Shown here one piece after another: positions 42,169 to 52,600 of a DNA stretch of 64,000 bases (position 1 is the first letter of the stretch; the number at the start of each line of letters is the position of its first letter). A program made the position numbers and the translations under genes. This stretch comes from Anaerolineales bacterium (GTDB lineage: Bacteria; Chloroflexota; Anaerolineae; Anaerolineales; UBA4823): the NCBI GenBank assembly GCA_016929095.1, contig JAFGJM010000060.1, positions 55,765 to 119,764 of the forward strand, read 5' to 3'. The notes beneath the pieces were generated by a model. That model searched no databases. It was not told where the DNA came from and was given only the letters and a program-made list of their open reading frames with translations.

Positions 42169-42423
42169 TGACAGAATCCCCTGTTTTCAGCAGTGGAAAT
42201 GGTTTTTAAATAGGTTTTTAGGGGGGAATCAGGGGAAGAATTTTTTGATATCCATGCTTGCCCGATTGGTTTTTATGTATTCAGGATGAAAAAGAATGCG
42301 CTTGAACGAGGCTGGGGCAGTGTAATTCAATCCTTATATGCGGGTGTGTGTACTATATCGATCCCTATATATGAGGTTGTTTATTTTTACAGAACTGCAG
42401 AATCGGCATTCCATCACTTTTAT

Positions 42424-42451
42424 TTGACTTTCAATTATTATTTTATATAAT
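42424..42451 (+). promoter_or_regulatory. promoter candidate of the GAF/HD-GYP gene
   Basis: TTGACT (42424-42429) and TATAAT (42446-42451), 16 bases apart. It is close to consensus but not part of the repeated TATGCT family. The ATG at 42757 is about 300 bases downstream. Confidence 0.5.
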
Positions 42452-42756
42452 GAAGTTATATACAATCATTTATTGTTGAGAAGACCCGTTAGCTGAATTT
42501 AACCGTAGCATCAGGTTGGGGGATACGGGGAAATCGTGGACCAGCGTAGTTATAAGGGTTGTATCATTAAAAACCTGCTGTCATCACCGCTCAACAAACA
42601 CCGCACAAGATAAATCCACTCTGTCGGTTTCACCGAGAAACGTTTATATATCATGGAAGATTTAGTTATCTGGCTGTATCGCTATGCAATCCAATTTAGC
42701 GGTCTATCGTCATTTTTATCGATATTTATTTCATGTTCAGAAAGAGAGGTTCCAGG

Positions 42757-45327
42757 ATGAAAGAACAGATTCAAATTCAAAACGATGTATTATTCAAACT
42801 TACTTCAACGCCCGATCTATTCAAAAAAACATTATCTGTTTCTCTGTTGGGTATTTCGGAAGATGCTGCCGATGCACTGGGAATAGATCGGGTCAATGTA
42901 TGGCAATTTGACCGCACGCGCAATGAATTCCAATGTTTACTATGTTATGAGCAAGCCAGTAAAAAATATACGTCGGGTGAGACGCTGCGTATCCACAAAT
43001 ACCCAAAATTTTTCACTGCGCTGCATAATGAGCGGAATATCCCCATCAGCGACGTTAGCAAAGATGTTCGCACCTCTGAACTCAAGGATGATTATTGGAC
43101 AGCGCATCGCATTACCTCCAGTCTCATCGTCCCAATCCGTATCAGCGGAAGCGTTGAAGGGATGACTTGTTTTGACATGGTCAATGAAAAACGCATCTGG
43201 AAAGAAGATGATATCGCATTTGCCTGCCAGATAACCGATTTGGTAGAGCAGGTAATGCTTACTTCTCAGGTACAAACGAAAGATCAAACTTTAACTACCC
43301 TTCACACCACTTCTTTGGATACGGTTTCCAGGTATTCGATTAACAAATTGCTGACGGATATTGTACAAAAGACCGCTCAATTATTGAACGCCAGTTGTGG
43401 TTTGTTGTTCCTCCATGAAGATAATTATCGAGAAACACGCTGCGTGGTTAGTTATAACATGACCAAGAATTACACCGGCTTTACCTTGAAGAGCGGCGAA
43501 GGCGCGGTGGGAGAAACAACGCGCACAAACCAAACTTTGATCATCGATGATTATCGCACCTGGCCGAATCGGGTACTGGCGTTTGAGGAGGAAAAGCCAT
43601 TCATCGCGCTCATAAGCGCCCCCATGATCGTTAAAGATCAACCCCTGGGTGTGCTTCAGGTCATGCATAAAGAGGAGAACCATCGTTTTTCCGAAACCGA
43701 TAAACAGATCATCACCATTATGGCAAACCAGGCGGCTATTGCAGTGGAATATAACCGGCTGCATGATAACACGCAGCAATTGCACACCTCCCTGGATTTG
43801 CTGAACCGCATCACTACCACGTCTATTTCTGCTCTAACCACCTCCGATCTGGTAGAAATTTCATTGGAGCACATATTGTTAGCTTTAGGTCAACCTATTG
43901 GCACCCTTAAGATTTCCGAAAATACAGCTGTGAGAGGTTTATCGCTGGATGCCAGTAAGGCTTTGAGTGATGGATTGCATACCATGGATGACAAGTTCAC
44001 CACCACTATCCATGTGGCGGATTGGCGAGAAGAACGCGGAGACTTCTCTGCCATGAGTGCTATGATGCAAAGATTCGGTATCCGTTCTTCAATCATCGTC
44101 CCGGTGGTCGTCCTGGGGGAGAATATCGGTTTCTTGTGTGTCTCTTCAACCATGCCGCATCACTGGACAAAAGACGAAATCGATCTGGCGACCATGGTGG
44201 GCAAACAATTAAGTCTGTCAACCGAAAGGATCCAGTTCTCTCGCTCCACCCTGAACCAATCCAACATGATCGGTAAGTTGAAAATTGTCAGTGCGGCGTT
44301 AAATCACCTGTATTCGTTTGACGAAGCATTAAAAACAATCGGGCAGGGTACTGTTTTATTGACTGAGAGTCCACACGCCGCCATTTACCTGCGCAATTCG
44401 GACGGCACGATCAGTTGCCGGTGGTTCAATAAGCTGTCATCGAATCATGTGCAGCGCATAGAATCCCATGAGGAACAAGAACTGAGCCATTTGCTTGTAT
44501 CGAGCACACATCCGATCATCATTTCAGATCTTTACGCCTCAGGAGTCGAGCCGCATCTTCAGGATGTCTTTGGGACAGAAGGGTTTAAAGCCATCAGCCT
44601 GTATCCGATCATTTATGACGAGCAGGTGATCGGTTCGATTGGTTCTTTCTATACCGAACCGCACATTTGGTCACAAAATACGCAGGATATTTTAACGGGC
44701 TTCACCAACCAGGCTGCCTTAACGCTGCAAAACGCTTACCTGTACAAGCAGCTTGAAGAGGGCTATGTGGATATGGCATTGGCTCTGGCTAACGCCATGG
44801 ACCGCCGCGAAACGCTGCTCTCCAATTACAGCAATCAATTGGCAGATTGGGCTGAACGCACCGCCCGGGTGATGGGCTGTTCGGAGCAGGAAATATCCGA
44901 CGTGCGCTGGGCTGCCATGCTGCATGATATTGGAAAAGCAGAAATCCCGGACGAGGTATTGCAGAAACCCGGTCCATTGACCCGTGAGGAATGGGAAATC
45001 GTTCAACGCCATCCGATCAAAGGCGAGGAATTAGTGCAGCCCTTGACCCGGTTCAATAATGTTGGCTCGATCATCCGCAGCTTCCGCGAGCGCTATGACG
45101 GCAAGGGTTATCCAAACAAGCTGCGCAAAGACCAAATACCCCTGGGAGCCCGCATCCTGGCTGTGGCAGACGCCTATGGCAGCATCATCGACAAGCGCCC
45201 ATATAAACCGTCCCGCCCGCATGAAGAAGCCATTGTCGAATTGCAAAATTCCAGCGGACAGCAATTCGACCCGGTTGTCGTGAATGCTTTTTTGCAAGCC
45301 AATAAATATAACAACCGGCAAATGTAA
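42757..45327 (+). CDS. multi-GAF sensor with degenerate HD-GYP domain
   Basis: 856 aa from the ATG at 42757, with GAGG 7 bases upstream. Four GAF-like sensor domains in a row (about 12-180, 200-350, 360-500, 510-670; for example DRVNVWQFDRTRNEFQCLLC and CGLLFLHEDNYRE), then an HD-GYP domain (about 680-856). HD-GYP proteins hydrolyse cyclic di-GMP in the cytoplasm using two or three metal ions. Here HDIGK is kept (H723-D724), and RHP and DGKGYP too, but the HH expected before the GYP motif is F776-R777 and the first His region reads SNYSNQL. Several metal ligands are therefore missing, so it may bind rather than cleave the nucleotide. No membrane segments. Confidence 0.85.
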   Translation: MKEQIQIQNDVLFKLTSTPDLFKKTLSVSLLGISEDAADALGIDRVNVWQFDRTRNEFQCLLCYEQASKKYTSGETLRIHKYPKFFTALHNERNIPISDVSKDVRTSELKDDYWTAHRITSSLIVPIRISGSVEGMTCFDMVNEKRIWKEDDIAFACQITDLVEQVMLTSQVQTKDQTLTTLHTTSLDTVSRYSINKLLTDIVQKTAQLLNASCGLLFLHEDNYRETRCVVSYNMTKNYTGFTLKSGEGAVGETTRTNQTLIIDDYRTWPNRVLAFEEEKPFIALISAPMIVKDQPLGVLQVMHKEENHRFSETDKQIITIMANQAAIAVEYNRLHDNTQQLHTSLDLLNRITTTSISALTTSDLVEISLEHILLALGQPIGTLKISENTAVRGLSLDASKALSDGLHTMDDKFTTTIHVADWREERGDFSAMSAMMQRFGIRSSIIVPVVVLGENIGFLCVSSTMPHHWTKDEIDLATMVGKQLSLSTERIQFSRSTLNQSNMIGKLKIVSAALNHLYSFDEALKTIGQGTVLLTESPHAAIYLRNSDGTISCRWFNKLSSNHVQRIESHEEQELSHLLVSSTHPIIISDLYASGVEPHLQDVFGTEGFKAISLYPIIYDEQVIGSIGSFYTEPHIWSQNTQDILTGFTNQAALTLQNAYLYKQLEEGYVDMALALANAMDRRETLLSNYSNQLADWAERTARVMGCSEQEISDVRWAAMLHDIGKAEIPDEVLQKPGPLTREEWEIVQRHPIKGEELVQPLTRFNNVGSIIRSFRERYDGKGYPNKLRKDQIPLGARILAVADAYGSIIDKRPYKPSRPHEEAIVELQNSSGQQFDPVVVNAFLQANKYNNRQM

Positions 45328-45628
45328 GCCATTCGCGTGAGCTCAGGAGAAGCTCAGAGAAGAAGGGAATCCATATTTGTTATCGGGTTCCCTTCTTCAA
45401 TTTACTACCGGTTAATATCGAAGCTTTCCACCAGAGCGGCTCAACAGAAAAGTCATCAATTATAATTGTTTATGATAATATACCTGGGAAATTCCACCTG
45501 ACTGGTAATTATTGGATTGTCAGTCGGTATCATTTTGTACATTCCTGTCTTTCACCAGAAACGAGCAAGTTTATTCGAATTGAATTATCGAAGGGAACTT
45601 CATTCAAACCCCTGAGGAGAGGTCACCC
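45328..45628. other. intergenic region with hairpin
   Basis: About 300 bases. A hairpin lies at 45359-45398; the remainder holds no gene that I can support. A GAGGAGAGG Shine-Dalgarno site stands before the ATG at 45629. Confidence 0.5.
45359..45398 (+). terminator. terminator-like hairpin after the GAF/HD-GYP gene
   Basis: GAAGAAGGGAA and TTCCCTTCTTC make a perfect 11-base stem with an 18-base loop, 31 bases after the stop. It is followed by AATTTACT rather than a run of T, so it may be a weak terminator. Confidence 0.45.
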
Positions 45629-46141
45629 ATGCATGTGTTAGAAGTTATCAAAACCCGGAAAAGTGTGCGTAGTTACATCGACAAGCCAATAGAAGGAGAT
45701 AAGCTTAATAAAATCCTCAATGCTGCCCGACTGGCGCCTTCCGCATCAAACCGCCAGGAATGGCGGTTTATTGTGGTGCGGGAACCTGAAACACGAAAAT
45801 CACTTGCCAGGGTGGCGGCGAGTCAGAAATTCGTGGGAGACGCCGCAGTGGTGATAGCTGCCTGCGCGGAAGGCATAGATCATGTGATGCCATGTGGTCA
45901 ATTAAGTTACCCGATCGATGTGGCTATTGCCCTGGATCATATTTCTTTGGCGGCGGTTGAATTGGGGCTGGGCACCTGCTGGATTGGCGCATTTGATGAA
46001 CAGAAAGTAAAACAACTCCTGGGAATACCTGAGGCAATGCGCGTTGTGGAGTTAATGTGCCTTGGGTATCCTGCCAACCCTGCGCCTGTAGAAAAGAGAC
46101 GGTTGCCATTGGATCACATCGTGAAATACGAGCATTGGTAA
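45629..46141 (+). CDS. nitroreductase family protein, paralog 2
   Basis: 170 aa with GAGGAGAGG before the ATG. It follows paralog 1 (41464) nearly residue for residue through the FMN-binding parts: KTRKSVRSYIDKPI, AARLAPSASNRQEWRFIVV, GLGTCWIGAFDEQKVKQLLG and the shared C-terminus VKYEHW. A duplication is clear. It lies on the other side of the GAF/HD-GYP gene. Both copies keep the FMN-binding Arg and Ser positions, so both should be active; a specialised substrate for each is possible. Confidence 0.88.
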   Translation: MHVLEVIKTRKSVRSYIDKPIEGDKLNKILNAARLAPSASNRQEWRFIVVREPETRKSLARVAASQKFVGDAAVVIAACAEGIDHVMPCGQLSYPIDVAIALDHISLAAVELGLGTCWIGAFDEQKVKQLLGIPEAMRVVELMCLGYPANPAPVEKRRLPLDHIVKYEHW

Positions 46142-46180
46142 AATCATTGCTGATACCACAAGAGAGCGATGTCGTTGCCA

Positions 46181-46217
46181 GCCCTGTAGATGGGATCGGC
46201 GATCCCATCTACAGGGC
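46181..46217. repeat. REP-like palindrome, longest copy
   Basis: 37 bases with perfect arms: GCCCTGTAGATGGGATCG and its complement around one base. It begins 40 bases after the nitroreductase stop. A hairpin this stable may also stop transcription, although no T run follows. Confidence 0.8.
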
Positions 46218-46373
46218 TTGACTACAAAACTGACCCGAGTAAACAATGCATAAAAATTTTCTACAAAGGGTATCGTCGGGTGTAAAATGGAGTACCGGTA
46301 ATAGTGTGTTCTTAGATTATGTTGTTTTTATTTATATCTATCTTACTAATAAAAGGATCACTGGAGAACCCCC

Positions 46374-47147
46374 ATGAAAAAGAAGCTGTCTCAATTTTAT
46401 AAATTACCTACGTCCGCCAAGCGTTTTCATATTTTCGGTATCATTTTACTTGTTTTGTTGTTTGTTTGTGTTTTTCCCAATGTGGTTAAAGCCGCTATCG
46501 CCGTGATCGATACAAACAACGGATCGTGGGACAGCAGCAGTTGGGGAAACCCCATGCGGGTGGATGGAGCAGATGCCGGCATTGACGACGATTTGGATAT
46601 TGACACATTTTGGGTAAATACCGATGCGGCGTCACCGAGTACTTATTATTTTGGCATCAGCACGGTCAACGCTTTGCGTTCATCCGGGGGTGTACGCTTC
46701 TGTATCAAGGTGGATTGTAATGGGGACGGTGATGTAACAGACGCCGAAGATAAAGTCCTGGAAGCCAATCCCGGGGACACATATTATGATGAAAATGGGG
46801 ATAGCGACACTCCTTTTGATACAAACGCTGCCACGGATGGTGAATTTATCGGACGTTTCATGGAAGCAAAAACCAACACCAGCGGCAGTATCAGTTGGGC
46901 GGGCTGTTTTACCGATAACCCCGTGATCAAAGCTGAAGTGAGGGATGGTTTTTGTCCCAATCAGGGCACCTTGTATGATGAGACCGTATTGCGAGAGTAT
47001 GGTTTACCCACTGCCACACGCTTGCAGGATTTCTCGGCAGACCGAAGCTCCCATCTATGGCTGCTGGCGGGAGGTATTTTGGGCGGTTTGGCTCTGTTTG
47101 GCTCCACGATTTTTATCCAACGTAAAAGGTATCATAGCAAGGATTAA
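46374..47147 (+). CDS. secreted protein with C-terminal membrane anchor
   Basis: 257 aa. The signal peptide (about 18-40) is followed by an exported domain with an EF-hand-like loop (DCNGDGDVTDAED) that should bind calcium, and pairs of Cys (RFCIKVDCNG, GCFTDNP, GFCPNQG). The C-terminus has a membrane helix (LWLLAGGILGGLALFGSTIF) followed by a basic tail (QRKRYHSKD), the layout of proteins held in or sorted across the membrane (LPXTG- or PEP-CTERM-like, but with no recognisable sorting box). Function unknown. No Shine-Dalgarno site is obvious; the ATG at 46374 is the first of the frame. Confidence 0.65.
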   Translation: MKKKLSQFYKLPTSAKRFHIFGIILLVLLFVCVFPNVVKAAIAVIDTNNGSWDSSSWGNPMRVDGADAGIDDDLDIDTFWVNTDAASPSTYYFGISTVNALRSSGGVRFCIKVDCNGDGDVTDAEDKVLEANPGDTYYDENGDSDTPFDTNAATDGEFIGRFMEAKTNTSGSISWAGCFTDNPVIKAEVRDGFCPNQGTLYDETVLREYGLPTATRLQDFSADRSSHLWLLAGGILGGLALFGSTIFIQRKRYHSKD

Positions 47148-47180
47148 TGCCTGATCCGTAATATTCCGTTCAACCATTCT

Positions 47181-47207
47181 TTAGCCGAGATCGCCGATCC
47201 CGGCTAC
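47181..47207. repeat. REP-like palindrome, partly decayed
   Basis: TTAGCCGAGATCGCCGATCCCGGCTA is a GGGATCG-family copy with one mismatch (GAGATCG versus CGATCCC). It lies 34 bases after the stop of the anchored secreted protein. Confidence 0.7.
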
Positions 47208-47395
47208 AGGGATCATTACACTTGATTGAAAATGGGGAAAGAATGGATAAATTTATGGCTTAAATCTTGCAGGGAGAAAGTAATGCAATATTGCGGTCAA
47301 ATCACCTGACACTTAAATACTTTTATATTAACAACTTTGTTTTTTATCTCCCCTTCCCTCATCTCCCGGCTTGAAGTATCATTGAACGCATAATC

Positions 47396-49639
47396 ATGAT
47401 AGAAGAACCTAGCGTCCTGGATTACATAAAGTCTCGGCTGGCTTTTTGGCGCAAAGAAAAAATTGTACTGACCGACGAAAGCCGCCCCAAATCAACCGAA
47501 GCGTCCCTGGCGCAAACCGGTCTGGATGCCTCGGAAATGTCTGGCGGGGGGGGAATGGCTGAAGCACAACTTCTTGGGTTAAGCGCATCCAATGAAGCCC
47601 AACCGGCGACCGCCGAACCAGCCCATGCCACTATCGCAACGCATTTTCCCTGGGTGGGATTGACCGCCCTGTTGTTGGGATTGATTGCTCAACTGGCCCT
47701 TGAACCCGTCGAACGCGACCCAAAATTACCGTTATTTTTCTACGGCATGGCTGCGCTGGGTGTTATCCTGGCGGCGCGCAAAGGCAACTGGCTTATTCCA
47801 AACCTGCCCGAGGCGCGAGACCAGGGCACGCCGTTCAAAGCCCGCACCGGTCCATTTATCATCGGCTGCGTCACCGCCCTGGTGGCATTTTTCTTATTTG
47901 GCAAGATTTCCTTCTTCAGTACGGCAGATGAGCAGTTCACGTCCGTCAATATAACCCTGTGGCTGATCAGCTTACTATCATTCGTGTGGGCATTTTGGAC
48001 CTGGAATATCCCCTGGCGTGAAACTGCCACCCGTTGGATTACATATCTACGCGCCAGCCGCTGGCAGGTCAGTTTTAACCGCCAGACCTTGCTGGCGGTT
48101 ATGGCGATTGCGGTTATATTGTTTTTCCGCTTCTATCGGCTAAATGATGTGCCGCCGGAAATGGTGAGCGACCAGGCTGAAAAATTATTGGATGTGTATG
48201 ACGTACTCAATGGTCAGTACAATGTCTTCTTTCCCCGCAATACCGGGCGGGAAGCCTTTCAGTTTTATTTAACTGCCGCGATCTCTTTGATTTTTGGTAC
48301 CGGCGTCAGTTTTCTCAGCCTGAAACTGGGCACCGTGCTGGCTGGTTTGGTAACCTTGCCCTATATTTACTTATTGGGGAAAGAAATGGGCGGCAGGCAA
48401 GTGGGCTTTTATGCCGCATTATTTGCCGGGATCGCCTATTGGCCGAATGTGATCTCGCGCATCGGGCTGCGCTTCGCGCTGTACCCGCTGTTTACCGCGC
48501 CGGTGCTGTTTTACCTGGTGCGCGGTTTACGAAGGTCCAGCCGCAATGATTTCATCCTGGCGGGCATTTTTCTGGGGCTGGGGCTGCATGGCTATTCACC
48601 CTTCCGGATTGTGCCATTTGTGGTTGTAGCCGCGGTGGGGTTATACCTGATTCACCGTCAGCCACCCGGCGCGCGCCGGCAAGCCATATTTGGGCTGTTC
48701 ATCATCGCGTTTTTCTCGTTGATCATCTTTTTACCCTTGCTGCGCTACGCCCTGGAAAATCCGGAAATGTTTTCCTATCGCGCCATGACCCGCCTGGGCA
48801 CCCTGGAAAAGCCTTTAGATGCTCCCGCCTGGCAGATTTTCCTGAAAAATCTATGGAATGCCCTGGTGATGTTTGCCTGGGACAACGGCGAAGTATGGGT
48901 GGTTTCGATACCTCACCGGCCGGCTTTGAGCATGGTATCAGCCGCCATGTTCCACCTGGGGTTGGTATTGGCGGGTTACCGTTATTGGAAGCAGCGTTCC
49001 TGGCAAGATATCTTTTTAGCGCTTTCCATTCCGCTCTTGCTCATGCCGTCAATTCTTTCGTTGGCGTTCCCGGCTGAAAATCCTATCCTGAACCGCACCG
49101 CCGGAGCGTATGTACCGGCCTTTGTGTTCGTCGGAATCGCTATGCAGGGCTGCCTCTCGGGTATTCGCCGCGCCTGGGACGCCCGCCGTGGCCTCTTCCT
49201 GGCGTGGATTGTGGGATTGTTCTTATTCACCGCGGCTGCCCGGCAAGATTATAAGCTTGTATTCGAACAGTATGCGGAAGATTATTTACTCTCGGCATGG
49301 AATACCTCCGAGATGGGTAAAGTGTTGGGCGATTTTTCCCGCACCATCGGCAGCCCTGAGACGATCTGGGTGGTGGCTTATCCTTATTGGGTGGATACCC
49401 GCCTGGTGGGGATGCAAGCCGGATATCCTGCTTTGGATACTGCCATCAATCCAGATCAAATTTCGGAAACCGTGGCAGATCCGCGCCCCAAGTTGTTCCT
49501 GGTCTCGCCTGATGATGTGACGGGTCTGGAAACCCTGCGCGATCTTTATCCTGACGGGTCATTGAAAAAATATCAATCGCGGGTGGAGACGAAAGATTTT
49601 TGGATGTTCTTTGCTCCACCGCTGAATTCGCAGCCGTAA
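47396..49639 (+). CDS. GT-C glycosyltransferase (ArnT/PMT-like)
   Basis: 747 aa. About 80 cytoplasmic residues precede roughly eleven to twelve membrane segments. The first exported loop contains RLNDVPPEMVSDQAEKLLDVYDV, in the position of the acidic catalytic loop of GT-C enzymes (ArnT, PMT), and NVFFPRNTGREAFQFYLTAA follows as in GT39/GT83 members. The C-terminus is a soluble domain (WVVAYPYWVDTRLVG) with the Tyr/Trp-rich character of such enzymes. It would transfer a sugar from a polyprenyl-phosphate donor on the outside of the membrane. The next gene starts 6 bases after its stop, forming one envelope-glycan unit. Confidence 0.82.
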   Translation: MIEEPSVLDYIKSRLAFWRKEKIVLTDESRPKSTEASLAQTGLDASEMSGGGGMAEAQLLGLSASNEAQPATAEPAHATIATHFPWVGLTALLLGLIAQLALEPVERDPKLPLFFYGMAALGVILAARKGNWLIPNLPEARDQGTPFKARTGPFIIGCVTALVAFFLFGKISFFSTADEQFTSVNITLWLISLLSFVWAFWTWNIPWRETATRWITYLRASRWQVSFNRQTLLAVMAIAVILFFRFYRLNDVPPEMVSDQAEKLLDVYDVLNGQYNVFFPRNTGREAFQFYLTAAISLIFGTGVSFLSLKLGTVLAGLVTLPYIYLLGKEMGGRQVGFYAALFAGIAYWPNVISRIGLRFALYPLFTAPVLFYLVRGLRRSSRNDFILAGIFLGLGLHGYSPFRIVPFVVVAAVGLYLIHRQPPGARRQAIFGLFIIAFFSLIIFLPLLRYALENPEMFSYRAMTRLGTLEKPLDAPAWQIFLKNLWNALVMFAWDNGEVWVVSIPHRPALSMVSAAMFHLGLVLAGYRYWKQRSWQDIFLALSIPLLLMPSILSLAFPAENPILNRTAGAYVPAFVFVGIAMQGCLSGIRRAWDARRGLFLAWIVGLFLFTAAARQDYKLVFEQYAEDYLLSAWNTSEMGKVLGDFSRTIGSPETIWVVAYPYWVDTRLVGMQAGYPALDTAINPDQISETVADPRPKLFLVSPDDVTGLETLRDLYPDGSLKKYQSRVETKDFWMFFAPPLNSQP

Positions 49640-49645
49640 AAACGT

Positions 49646-52600
49646 ATGGATCAAGAAAACGCACACTTGTTGGAAAAATCCGAGCCAACGCCTACTCCCG
49701 AAAGGCGTCCCTGGCGGTGGTTATATATCATTCTATTCGTATACATTTTAACCGTAGGGGTGTATTTTCGGTTTATTGGCATCGATTGGGGTGAAGAGCA
49801 AAATTTGCACCCGGATGAGCGTTTTTTGATCTGGGTAGGTTCTGATATTTCCCCGGTTGAAAGCCTGACGGAGTATTTTGATACAGAAAATTCCACACTG
49901 AACCCTCACAACATGGGGCATGGGTTTTATGTGTATGGCACGCTGTTCATGTTCATCACCCGCTACGCGGTGGAATGGATTTACGGTTTCTCGAATTTTG
50001 GTGAAATGGCGTCGATAGGCAGGCCGCTTTCTGCGATTGCCGATCTGTTCACGGTGTGGCTGGTGTACCTGATCGCATCCCGATTGTACAATCGGCGCGC
50101 CGCTATCCTGGCGAGTGCTTTCTATGCCTGTGCGGTATTGCCGATCCAGCTCTCCCACTTTTTCAAAGAAGATACCTTTACCAATGTTTTTACGTATCTG
50201 GCAGTGTATCTGGCGGTATTGATAAGTAGCTGTCAGCCATCAGCTATCCGCTATCCGCTGGATGAGGGGGAACAACCATTACAAGAAAAGAGCAAGTGGC
50301 TGGATATTATTCTTCGATTTATAAAACATCCGTATTTCAAGTGGAGCTTTTGGTTTGGGGCAGCTTTGGGGTGCGCGGTAGCCTGCAAGGTCAGCGCTTT
50401 CCCGGTGGCAGCCTTGTTGCCCGGCGCATTTATCATCCGGGGATTGGCAGAGAAATGGCAAACCGACCCCCTGTTATTTAAAAAACGCGTAACGGAGGCG
50501 CTGGTTTACTGCGTCCTGGGAGCGGTGGTCAGCCTGTTTATCTTTCGGTTGGCGCAACCTTACGCCTTCAGCGGACCGGGATTCTTCGGCGTGAAACCGA
50601 ACCCGGCATGGGTCGAAAATATCAAAGAACAGCGCAACCAGAGTACCGGCGATGTGGACTTTCCCCCTGCCTTACAGTGGGCGCGGCGCTCGATCCTGTT
50701 TTCGGGAAAAAACCTGACGGTGTGGGGATTGGGTCTTCCCCTGGGGATTTTTGCCTGGATGGGATTCCTCTTGGCAGGATGGCGCATGCTCAAAGGGGAT
50801 TGGCAGCGTCACATCTTATTGTGGGGGTGGACAGGCGGATATTTTGCCTGGCAATCCATGGCAAATAATCCCACAATGCGTTACCAACTGGCGGTTTACC
50901 CCGGGTTGGTCATTTTTGCGGGTTGGCTGGGCATGCTTTGCCTTCAATGGAAAACAAACGACGATTCATCAGAGTTTGTTCACCCCTGGGTGGCTTCCTG
51001 GAAACAAAAAAGCGTGACTTTGCTGCGCCTAATCTGGATGGTGGTTAAATTCGCTGCCCCTTTAGCGGTCATCTTGCTCACATTTGCATGGGCATATGCC
51101 TTCACGCGCATTTACACCCGCCCGATCACCCGCATCGCTGCTACACGCTGGATCTATCAGAACGTACCGGGACCGATCAATTTACATATCCAATCCAACG
51201 AAAGCGTCATCAACCAAATTTTACCTTTTCAGACCGAAGAGGTCATTCGCAGTGACCAGCCATACCATTCCCGCTTTGAAGCCAAAACCGATGACGTACT
51301 CACTGAAGTCACATTGGCTTATGTGCGGGACCAGGCGGGCATTCCGGCGATGAAAACATTGCAGCTCATCCTGAGTGGCACTGATGATAACACTATCCTG
51401 GCGTCTGCTTCGCTTTCTGCGGATTTCATCCCTGATGGCGACCCGCGCGGAGAAGGGTACACATTCACTTTTCCGCAGGCGGTTGAAATCGTGAAAGGGC
51501 AATCCTATGCGCTGAACCTGTTAATTGAAGACACGTTGGCAGAATTAGTGATCGAAGGCTTTGCCCCGGCTAACGAAAGCTCATGGGACGATGGTTTGCC
51601 TTTACGCATGGATGGTTACGACGGCTACGGTGGAATTTACAAACCCGAATTGAATTTCGAGCTTTATTGGGATGACAATGCCGAAAAGCTAGACCGTTTT
51701 ACCGCCACTCTCAACCAGGCTGATTACATTTTTATTTCATCGAATCGCCAATGGGGCACAACCACGCGTGTCCCGGAGCGGTATCCTCTCACCATCGCAT
51801 ATTATCGCAATTTGATCGGCTGCCCGGAAGGAAAAGATATTATCTGGTGTTATAACGTTGCCAAACCCGGTATGTTCCAGGGGAATATGGGTTTTGAGTT
51901 GGTGAAGGTATTCGAGTCATTTCCCTCTGTGGGCAATATCACTATTAACGACCAGTTTGCCGAAGAAGCTTTTACCGTTTACGATCATCCAAAGGTGCTG
52001 ATTTTCAAAAAAGCCGATTCATACGATCCACAAAAAACCGCCGATATATTAGGTGCGGTGGATCTGGCGCATGTCGTACACGTGACGCCGGGGCAGGCAG
52101 GCAGCCAACCCGCCGATTTGATGTTACCCTCCGCGCGTTGGATAGAGCAGCAGGAGGGCGGTACCTGGTCACAGCTCTTCAATACTCAAAGCCCGCTCAA
52201 TCGCTGGCAATTTCTCACTGTATTAGTTTGGTATTTAACGCTGGCACTGCTTGGATTGCTGGTTTATCCCCTGGTACGACTGGCATTGCCCGGTCTGGCA
52301 GATAAGGGTTATCCGGTAACACGGATTGTCGGGCTGTTATTACTGGCATTTCTGGTATGGGTGGCAGGCTCGATCGGCATTTCGTTTTCACGCCTCACGA
52401 TAACCCTTGTTGCCATCGGGATAGCCATCGCCAGCGCGGCAGCCGCTTATTGGCAGCGCCAGGAATTGCAGCAAGAATGGCGCACCCGGCGAAAGGAATT
52501 CCTGATCGTCGAAGGTTTGTTCCTGGCATTCTTCGTAATAGATTTGCTGGTGCGCCTGGGCAACCCGGATCTGTGGCATCCCTGGAAGGGCGGCGAGAAA

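Larger units (their letters stand above)
41995..42756. other. long intergenic region upstream of the GAF/HD-GYP gene
   Basis: About 760 bases without a supported gene. It contains a MITE-like element (42036-42168) and a promoter candidate at 42424-42451. The leader that would follow is about 300 bases. I looked for known riboswitch patterns, including the c-di-GMP type, and found none that I could support. Confidence 0.5.

Noticed and set aside
42452..42756. Possible c-di-GMP riboswitch before the GAF/HD-GYP gene
   Set aside because: The leader is long, but I could not find the conserved GEMM core or its paired stems, so no claim is made.
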